A stretch of 64,000 bases of DNA from Astrocystis sublimbata (taxonomy: Eukaryota > Ascomycota > Sordariomycetes > Xylariales > Xylariaceae), in NCBI GenBank assembly GCA_022453515.1, contig JAJNNY010000063.1, positions 141,189 to 205,188 on the forward strand, given 5' to 3'. The position numbers and the translations under genes are program-made. The notes beneath the pieces are model-generated. The model saw only the letters and a program-made list of their open reading frames with translations. It did no database searches and had not been told where the DNA came from. Below are positions 55,524-64,000 of the stretch, piece after piece. Each line of letters opens with the position of its first letter. Position 1 is the stretch's first letter.

Positions 55524-55726
55524 GGCTCGCGCGGAGGAGAAATTATATGTGGGAGGGAGAGGCTCGCGCGGAGGAGAAATTATACGTGGGAGGGAAAGGC
55601 TCGCGCCGAAGAGAAAGAACAGGTGGAAGGGTATGGCTCGCGCCGAGGAGAAAGAACAGGTGAAGGGAAAGGCTCGCGCCGAGGAGAAATTATATGTGGA
55701 AGGGTATGGCTCGCGCCAAGGAGAAA
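55524..55726 (-). repeat. GNRA-hairpin array C, mirror copy
   Basis: Six hairpins with GCGA loop. On the plus strand the array also reads as a spurious ORF starting MARAEEK. Confidence 0.75.
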
Positions 55727-55789
55727 GGACTTTAACCTATGGCAGGGTGGAGGAGGAGGAGGAGGAGGCAGCTCATCGAAATATAAAAT

Positions 55790-56585
55790 CTAGGGCTGAG
55801 GGGAAGCGGTGGCGGGGTTGGCGTTTGAGGCATTGCCCCATAGATGGTCTGCAATTGCAGATGATCTAACCGATCTCCGGAGAAGGTCTTTGAAGAGCGG
55901 AGACAATCCTGGGGTGGTGTCCAGGATCTCTTGATATAGTTCCCCGAGACGTCTATTTTCCTCACACCAGGTACGCTCTTCATGCAGCCGGTCCGATTGA
56001 CGACTGCGAGCAGTCTCGGCCTGGGCGGTCTTGGCAGGGGCGGAGGGGGTATTGGTGGCGGTAGGAGGGGCAATGGTGGCGGCAGTGGTGGCGGTAGGAG
56101 AGGCAGGCTGGGCGACGGTGGAGGTTGAGGTCGAGGTCGAGGCGGCGGCAGGCTGGCCTGTAATCTGAATTCGCACGATTCGCGCGAATTCAGTCTGATA
56201 ACCCGACACATGTAAGCAAAAATTTTTGAAAGCTTAAGGTTGTTAAGATGTTACATACTATCGGGTATCTCGCCTTGTCTATACTGCAGATTCGTGCCTG
56301 ATGACGATCCAGGCTTACCTCCCGGAGGTGATTCATAAGCTCTCGTTTCTGCTCGACTTCCGTACACATTAAGTGGCACCAGCCACTATGTGCCTCTCCA
56401 GTGACCCTTGGCGAATACTTGGGCCAGTAGACGACCACACGACCGTGGCCGCATGGGAGACCTTGTAGGGCTTGCTCGAAATATCGCCGAGGAATATAGC
56501 GACTCAAATTGCCTAAATTGAATCTGAACGTCGTTCCATTTGCAAGGTATGCTTCGAGATCCTGGGGGGCAGGAACAAACGACAT
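55790..56585 (-). CDS. Unknown protein C, mirror copy
   Basis: Exons 56585-56319 and 56194-55790; identical 223-residue product. The leader is at 56586-56722. Confidence 0.6.
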
Positions 56586-56722
56586 GATGGCGGTGGTAGT
56601 GATTGTGATTGTGATTTTGATTGTGATTGTGGCTGTGACTGTGACTGCGACTGCGGTTGCGGTTGCGATTGCTGTTATGGTTATGGTTGTGGTTGTGGTT
56701 GCGGTTGTGGTTGCGGTTGTTG
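56586..56722 (-). repeat. CA-rich leader of gene C, mirror copy
   Basis: Reverse complement of 44566-44702. Confidence 0.75.
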
Positions 56723-59403
56723 GCAGAAGTGAGAAGATGGTGTGGTCAAAAAGAGGAAGAGACGGGAAGGACACTGGGGCTAGAGAATTTGAGAACACTT
56801 ACCTAAGGTCAGGTAAGGAAGGCACTGGGCTAGACGGGTGTTTGCCTACTACGGGCAGGAGCTATGTAGGTAAGTCAAGGAGTTTCGAAAGGCAGTTGCA
56901 TCCGACTACCAACCTTGGAATTTACCTACCTCCTATCTACCCTACACACTAAGTACTTAGGTACTTGCCTATTTGCAGTTCTCATCGTAGTAAAAAGGTC
57001 GTTATAATCAAGGACCATGATACAGTAGTACTAGTACTGCTCGAGGCCACTTGGGAGAGTGCCCAGTCACATGTGTGAGGGCCAATTGGGCTCTGATCAA
57101 CCTGTTCAACCTGTTCCTCGAGCTATCTCTCGGGCAGCGCTTTTGTATGCGAACTGAAATACAAATGAGCTGGAACTACGATTGCTTACGGATGTATCAC
57201 GATACAAAGAGATACCGTAGAATAGGCTTGTTTTGTTTGTGAATTATGATAGCGAGGGCTACGGTGCTACTTCGAAGTTAAAGTGGCCGGATTGGGCTGT
57301 ATAAACCAAGCAGTTAGGTAATCGTGATTCCCGGGCGAGCTAGCAGAAACCAGACTGGAGACAGTCGGGACTTGGAGACAGACTTGAATGTATGACGTGA
57401 ATTTGCCCGTCCTTGCCCTGAGTTCGAGACGTGAGAATCTGAGAGCCCAAACCCCCTCGTTCGCTCATTCGGGTACCCTCTACAACTTTAGGACTCTGCC
57501 CTTGGCAGAGAGGGAGGGCTGACCACTTGGGCCGGAGGTAGATTTCTTGGAAACCTGCTTGGGAGACATTGTAAGGACTACGGGAATTGAAGATTGTTTG
57601 AAAAGTTTGAAGACTGCGGTGCGTAGCTTGTGAGCAGTGCGTTGATTGATTTTACGTGTGGAGCTGACGATGATCACAGAGTAGGTATCTGGTAAGATGC
57701 AATGTTTTCCGCCTCGGACTCAAATTGTGCGTGCTTCAATTATTTCCGTGCGCCTATCTCCCAATATCGGCTACTCATCGGCAATGTGCTTATCGGGAGC
57801 GCTGTTGGAAGGTTGAAGGAAGTCGCGGATGAGGGAAGTCACGCCTCACGTCGGTGCTCGATAGCGGTGTTATCACGGAGAAGTGGATCTATACTACGTC
57901 CCTTAGGTAATCCGATCAGGTGACTACCTAGGTAGTATTCCATACGCTTACGCTTATAAATACCTACCTTCTGTTCCTTTTGTACACTTAGAAAGTTACC
58001 TTAGAGATCATCTGAATCTATGTCTATGAGCTCCCTACTAGAGGCTGCACTAGCTTTACTTCTATGAGCTATCACGCACCCTCATACGTGACAGGTGTGC
58101 ACCACCATGCTTTGGCAGTGAAACCTAAGGGCGTGTACACTCGGATGCCACCCCCAAAACCTGTTGAATCAGGCGAATACCAATCACACACTCTCGAAGT
58201 TTCCGGCCAAAGTAATGTAATGGATTGATGTGTAGACCCTAGTGGTCACGTCGACTGCTGGATGATTGCTGCAAGGCAGCAGGCTTTTGATTACCAGTGG
58301 CAACTTGCAAGTGACAAAGACAGTAGCTAGCAACACCAGGACCACTCGAGGAAACTCATCTCGTTCCAGCGGCCTTTCACGATTTCCAAGTTTCCATCAG
58401 GATAGCAGTATTGTTTCTATCGCCGCCCATGTTCGGTATATCCGTTAGAACTGTGTAACGCGCTCGTATAAAAGGCAGCATTACTTAAGTTCACATCCAA
58501 ATGCCCAGTGTGGTGAGGGAAGCCGTCCAGGACCCCCACGCTCTCTCCTCCGGCGTACTCATAGTAATTGCGGCGCACCATGCAAAATTAGCGATGTCAG
58601 TGTTCAGACCAGTTCCTAAAGCACATACTAGGTTTGGAGGAGATAGTATAAGGTAACTACAGGCAGAATACATATAGCTACCACCGTAGATAATCAAAAT
58701 GTTGGCTTTCGCTCCAGGTACTCTCAATAAAGTGAGGGGTATCTAGTATAAATGTCTGTGGTTCTTGCCGTCCTTCAATGATGCGAGGTGACGTTGGCAG
58801 TCCCTCGGCATGTATCACTCTTAACAGGGCGCTTGATGCGCTCGATTGGTCGGCAATTATGCACGTCGTAGGAAGGACAAACATGATCGCCGGATTTTCC
58901 ATTGGGTAGAAGGTTAGCGGATTCGGCGATCGTTGGGTTTCTTTCAGTAGAAGGCAGAGGAGTAGAACGCTCGTGGCCGGCAATATTACGATCGGGCCAC
59001 AAAATTCAGGCTTGCTGTGAAGCGCTGACGATGTTGCGGGAACAATGACGATAGGCTGGGGATAGCCCATTATTGTCGTCCAGGATTTGTTCAGCTTGTG
59101 ATCCGGGGGACGCAATCGACTCCCAAACTTCGTTAGTCAGACGACGGCTGGCAGCACGGCGCTCAAGGCAGGGAGGGAGTCAATGTTACACCTATAAACC
59201 AGTTGAATCCGTAACACTAGTAGCCCCATAGACGCGCTGAGCTGTTACTGATTAACATGCTGGTGACTGTACAACACATTTTCAGTAGCTTGCGTCACCT
59301 CGGGCCAAGAAATGGGGTTGAGTAAACCAAGATCGTCAGTCCTTCAAGCAAGGTGAGAAGGGGGATACTTATACCAATCAACGTTCTCCAACCCAATATT
59401 ATT
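56723..59403. other. Gene-poor region (mirror)
   Basis: Mirror of 41885-44565. R3 lies at 57994-58092 in plus orientation. Confidence 0.4.
57994..58092 (+). repeat. Dispersed repeat R3, mirror copy
   Basis: Same orientation as the copy at 29300-29452. The shared blocks start upstream, with ACGGAGAAGTGG near 57877. Confidence 0.6.
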
Positions 59404-59473
59404 GACCTTCAAGAGATTCGAACTCTTACACTCTTGATAGAATGATACCAGATGCTATTAACATCAGAAGGTC
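59404..59473 (-). ncRNA. tRNA-like element B, mirror copy
   Basis: Reverse complement of 41815-41884. Confidence 0.75.
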
Positions 59474-59480
59474 TTAAAAT

Positions 59481-59613
59481 GGCTTTCGCCGCAGAGAATA
59501 GATGTGTTTGGCCTGCGCCGCAGAGAAAAGATGTATTTTGGCTTTCGCCGCAGAGAAAAGATAGGTTTAGCTTTCGCCGCAGAGGATAACTATGTGGTGG
59601 CTTTCACCAAATA
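59481..59613 (-). repeat. GNRA-hairpin array B, mirror copy
   Basis: Reverse complement of 41675-41807. Confidence 0.75.
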
Positions 59614-59648
59614 GTTATTGGTGGGTCGTGGTAGGTTGGGGACGAGAT

Positions 59649-62039
59649 CTAGGCTTTTCGGAGGGCTTCGAGCTTCTCTTGAATGAACTTTTGAGCAGGC
59701 TCGCCGAAGTAGTTTTTAGGAGCTCGCTCGATCGAAAGGTAGGGGTGGTTCTGTTAGAAATTTATTAGTGGGAGCTACAAGATGATTGCGCGAAGGGGGC
59801 TGGTGGTCCTTACCATGATCCATTCTGGCTCGATCACAGTAACTGTCATCATATACGGACGAGCCGCCGCTTGGACATAGTCATACACAACCCAATCATG
59901 TTCGCCGGGGTGGTCACATTCCACACGGCTTCGGGGTGCAGGTAAGACTTCCTGGTTGTGATGGACGGTCCTATATGCCATGTTCCTATTCCGCGTGGCA
60001 AGATTGAGAATTAGACCATGAGCCAAGGCTTTTCGGATGTTGGTAATTGTTTCGTCACTCCACTCCGGCTCGGCTGTCCACTTCTTATCCCGAATGCGTC
60101 GTGATATAAGTTGCTGGCGGGTTGCGCAGATGCGTTCTAAGACCCGTTGGGAGAGGAAATGGTCTTTGCACCAGATGGGCACATAGCCTGGGTTGTTCTC
60201 CTTGACTTCGAGGAATGCATTCAATGCATTCAACTGGGCTATATGGTCAGAGAATGGGTCGGCCCATTGGTCGTGTATGTGCTGAAGCGTAGCCTGATAC
60301 AAATCCGACTCAATGAACATCGAATCCTCGTCGGCTATAGAAGCCAATCCGATAATGGACGTCTGCACCTTGAATTGCCTAGCCCTAATTATCGGTAATC
60401 GGTGTTAGCATAGAGAACATGTTGGTTGATTCCATTGTGGGAGACGGGGCGGTAACTGACTGCTGAATGGCATGTGCCCATAGAGGAGCTATGCTGAGCT
60501 TACTGGCGTCCAGCCCTGACCATGTAAGCTCTATTTTCTTATTGAAGTATCCCCTATTGTTGATAGTCAGAGATAAAACGTTTCAGGAAGACATTGTAAC
60601 CACACTAGGAGTACTTACAGGTCAGCCAAATCTTGATGTGCTTGCCTCACAGCCTCGGCACGCGGCATCGTGATCAGATTTTCACTAGCGAGGCCTTTCC
60701 AGTCGCGAGTTGCCATAAGCTGAAGCAATGTAAGCGTAAAGTCGATGGTCTCAATACCGGGAGCATTCCACTTCCGGAAAGACTCGAATGCCTCCTTCGT
60801 ATACAAGCGAAAGCAGATTCCAGGCGAAGTACGCCCAGCCCGGCCACTTCGATGATTGGCTGATGCTTGCGAGATCGTCGTCTTGACCAAGCTTCTTGTT
60901 CGCAACCGCGGGTTCCACTGAGCCTCCTTAACCAAACCAGAATCAATGACATACACAATCCGATTGATGGTGAGGCTCGTTTCAGCCACATTAGTTGACA
61001 CGATGCATTTGCGTGTACTGTCGTCAGCACCAGCAAGCGCCTGGGCCTGGTCTTCGGGGGGGAGGCTAGCAATCAGTGGCAGGGGGATGAGTCCTGTCTC
61101 CTTCAGTAGGGCGATTTCACGACACAGCCAACGGATCTCACTTATGCCTTCGACGAAGATGAGGATGTCGCCTGGACCTAACTCGCGGTGGATGTATCGC
61201 ACAGTTTCTAGTATGGAGCCCGCGACCTTGATTGTTGCCGATTGCAAGTAATTGATTTTGACCGGGAACGTCCGTCCCTCGATCTCGCAGAGAGGGGCAT
61301 TGTTGAAATAAGCCCGAAACTTTTCCGCATCAAGAGTTGCGGACATGATGACGACCTTGAAGTCCGGACGCTTCCCCTCGGCCACGATGGTTCTTAACTT
61401 TGCCATAAGAATGTCGGTGTTGACCGTTCTCTCATGCGCCTCGTCGATAATAATGCACTTATCTATGATTTCACACAGTTAGTAGCTATTCATAAGAAAT
61501 GTTGCGGTCGCAAATGAGAGAGTTTTGACACTGCGGACAGCATAAATGAGAAGGGATCGACTTCAGTTGACCTACATTTCGACAAGGTTGGGTCGCGCCT
61601 TAACTGGGCTGTCAGGATGCCATCGGTCATGAAGACGAGACTGGTTTTCTCGCCGGTGTTGTTGTCATTTCGGACATGATATCCGACCTCCTCGCCGAGG
61701 ACTACGTTCCCTTTATATCAGACTAGGTATTAGCAAGCGATCCGATGAACCGTGATGTGACGACCTCTTACTCTCGGCCTCGCTAGCCACTCTTGTGGCG
61801 ACGCCCTTTGCCGCCACGACTCGCGGCTGGGTGCAAGCAACCCTCAACTTGGACTCAGGGTCCTGTTGCAGGAGGTGCTCCAGCACGTACTGAGGAATCT
61901 TGGTGGTTTTCTCTGATCCCGTCCCACCGGTGACTACGACAATTGAGCTGCTGTCGTACTTCTGCACGAAATCCTCGCGACTGGCCTCCACTGGTAGGGT
62001 TACCGCGAGGGTTTCCATCTTCTTACTGAGTTGGTTCAT
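59649..62039 (-). CDS. Divergent DEAH-box RNA helicase, mirror copy
   Basis: Exons 62039-61772, 61710-61576, 61462-60619, 60553-60461, 60384-59814 and 59750-59649. Product identical to the copy at 39249-41639, including the GSEKT Walker A variant. Confidence 0.85.
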
Positions 62040-62110
62040 GATGATGGTGCTGTTGCTGTTGCTGTTGCTGTTGCTGTGGTTGTGGTTGTGATTGTGTGGT
62101 TGTGGTTGCT
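62040..62110 (-). repeat. CA-rich leader of helicase, mirror copy
   Basis: Reverse complement of 39178-39248. Confidence 0.7.
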
Positions 62111-62254
62111 GCTGGCAAAAAACACAGGTAAAATCTAAGGTGGTTGGAAAGAGGCAGAGGGGCCAGAGAATGTGAAAATGAAGGAGCCACAGGTGCGGAC
62201 TGTGCTAGATGTCTGCCTCAAGGAAGTCGCGAAGGATACCTGCCTCCTATCTGG

Positions 62255-62403
62255 GTAGGAGCAACCGCCTAGGTCAAGTGGTAGCCTAGGTCTCTACTTT
62301 TGGTAGGTAGGTAAGGTAGGCAGGTGCTAGGTACTCATGCTAGGAAGTGTATGAACTGGCAGCAGCTCTCACCTTGGGATTACACCATCTGCAGTGCCAC
62401 ATG
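62255..62403 (-). repeat. Dispersed repeat R1, mirror of copy 1
   Basis: Reverse complement of 38885-39033. Confidence 0.7.
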
Positions 62404-62568
62404 TAATCTAGTGCTTCTATTTCTACACGTGAGGCATGAGTACGTTGAGCGAGGTAGTCATATCCTTGTTCTGCGAATTATACCGGATCATCTCATCAAT
62501 CGCAATGAGGTTGAGATGATATTCCATTACTAAGATCTCATGTCTCTCATCTAGCTACTATTAGGACT

Positions 62569-64000
62569 TTACAGATTCCAAAATTGATCGGGATTATCCC
62601 ATAGTCTCCATGGAAATGCGTCTGGGTGAAATCCAGCATTCGTGTCGATTCTGCTGAAGCCGCTCATTTCCTCAAGTGTATTAGTAGATAATGAATTGAG
62701 CAGAGGTGGCTCCTGGGGAGTCTCATCCCGGCTTAACACTGTATCTACGAAACTTGAGTGCTCTGCCGTGTTGTTGGCATCCAAAACAGCCGGTAATGTT
62801 GTTGGCTGAGCCGACGCCACCCCACCATTTGACGCATCGCCCCGTGCAAGACTTGGCTGAGCAGCAGGTTTGGTGGCGGAGACCCTGGTCGCTAGTCGGC
62901 GTCGGATCGTATCCAGACTTCTTCCAATCGAGGGTGTGTTCTTGCTCTCGTCGTCGAGGGCACGGATGGCCATTCCCAGCCTCTGAGCTGCCTGCGTCGC
63001 GGCTTCTTGATCCGCCCTCGTCATTTCATCGACTTCGACCGTCGCCGCGGTGAAGATGCAGTAGCTGACCTGGTAGGTCATCATACGGTGAGGAAACGTC
63101 CTACTGTAGAGGCAGAAGATGTCGTGGATATGTTTTGAGTGTGAGGTGCAGATCTTCGAGGTCGTCTCTTGGATGTCAGCATTTGGAGAGTTTAGCTGGG
63201 GTCGATGGAGGAGGATGTTCAAGGCGTGGTAGACGAGGCTGGGGAGTTTATTAGTGACGAGGACGAGGGTGGCGAAAGGTATGTTCATTGACGTACTTGA
63301 TGGACACAATGTGAGGAGGTGGACTTTGGATCAGGGTAGACGGCTCTAAGATTTTGATTTCTTCCGGCAAGTTGGCAAACCATGAGGCGAATTTAGCTCC
63401 TATAGAATGTATCTCTGCAGAGGAAATGTTGACGTGAGAACCGTTTGCGAAGAGCAACATCATTTCGGTGGTTATCTAGATCCTCAGAGTCAGAGTGGTT
63501 GATGAATGTTGTGATGAGGGCATGTCCACTTTACCTCATGCAGCTGACTATGCGCACAAAACGTGAGAGTATTATAGGAAGGTGCCGGGTTGTATCGCTC
63601 GGTGATCTCAGGTGCATGTACTGGCATCCACATTTGGGCATTGTCGCGATCGTCAACTAAACTAAGATATCAGTATCAGTGCCTTCCACGTCGTGTCGCG
63701 ATTTTGTGTCAAACATACGTATAGAGGAGTTTGAATAAGGTCGTGATAAGAGGACTGGGGGCCGTCCAAGCCCCAGGCTTATGGTCTTGTCCCAGACGAA
63801 TGCCGAATTGTAGAGTCGCTTCCTCACTTCGAGCTCGACGGGCGTCAGATTTTCGAGCTCTGCAAGCCTGGGGTTCTCGAGATAGAGGTGTAGACCAATG
63901 TCCATGAGCATTCTTATAGCCTTGATCAAGCGTTCGTCAGCCATTCGAACCTAATACGAGAGATAAACATAATTACCATGCCAGTATACAGCCACCCCTC
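62569..64000 (-). CDS. Zn2Cys6 transcription factor, mirror copy, 5' part outside window
   Basis: Exons 63238-62569, 63475-63297, 63656-63535, 63950-63719 and the 3' end of exon 2 from 63977 onward are visible, all identical to 37288-38719. Whether the second copy includes the zinc cluster depends on sequence beyond base 64,000. Confidence 0.85.

Larger units (their letters stand above)
50645..64000 (-). repeat. Giant palindrome, right arm (continues past window)
   Basis: Exact reverse complement of 37288-50643. It ends only because the window ends, inside the mirror copy of exon 2 of the Zn2Cys6 gene. Confidence 0.97.

Noticed and set aside
37288..64000. Giant transposon (Starship-like) as cause of the palindrome
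   Set aside because: No tyrosine recombinase/DUF3435 captain, transposase or reverse transcriptase was found in the arm.

Overview
The window is nuclear DNA of a filamentous ascomycete, most likely Sordariomycetes. This rests on short introns (about 50-125 nt) with GTRAGT donors and CTRAY branch sites, and on the gene types present: a HET-domain gene, a Zn2Cys6 regulator, fungal SDR, FMO and MFS genes, and a mitochondrial pyruvate dehydrogenase E2. TACCTAGGTA motifs are scattered through it. All exon structures were read by eye and checked for phase. No canonical tRNA, rRNA or CRISPR was found.

Layout. Positions 1-29 kb are a mostly ordinary gene region. In order it holds an Hst3/Hst4-type sirtuin (-, runs off the left edge), a HET protein (+), a C2H2-like protein (+), an unknown protein (+), a divergent SDR (-)/FAD monooxygenase (+) pair, a PARG-like protein (+) whose catalytic signature looks altered, pyruvate dehydrogenase E2 (-), and the Golgi Arf-GEF Sec7 (+). 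From 29 to 36 kb the DNA decays: a cyclase-family gene with one in-frame stop, an MFS transporter gene with two, an AT-rich block, dispersed repeats, and an ORF-less 'unit' described below. A Zn2Cys6 transcription factor (36.35-38.72 kb) marks the entry to the palindrome.

The dominant structure is a giant inverted repeat centred on base 50,644. Every position i pairs with 101,288-i, with a 1-nt spacer, from at least 37,288 to the window end at 64,000. Each arm is therefore at least 13.36 kb with no offset change, and it continues past the window. It is either a very recent (or gene-converted) fold-back duplication or an assembly or long-read fold-back artefact.

The most novel signal lies inside the arm. 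Three unrelated genes (a divergent DEAH-box helicase and two unknown proteins) share one architecture: a CA-rich hexanucleotide leader up to the ATG, the ORF, and a tandem array of tiny hairpins with GNRA-type tetraloops (GGC-GAAA-GCC or GGC-GCGA-GCC). In two of the three, a tRNA-like cloverleaf of 69-70 nt follows 7-8 nt later. A fourth, ORF-less copy lies outside the palindrome near 33.85-33.96 kb. The cloverleaf stems differ in sequence between copies but keep pairing, which is the signature of a selected RNA structure. I know of no described element with this layout. It could be a gene-carrying retroposon family or a 3'-end processing or stability module.
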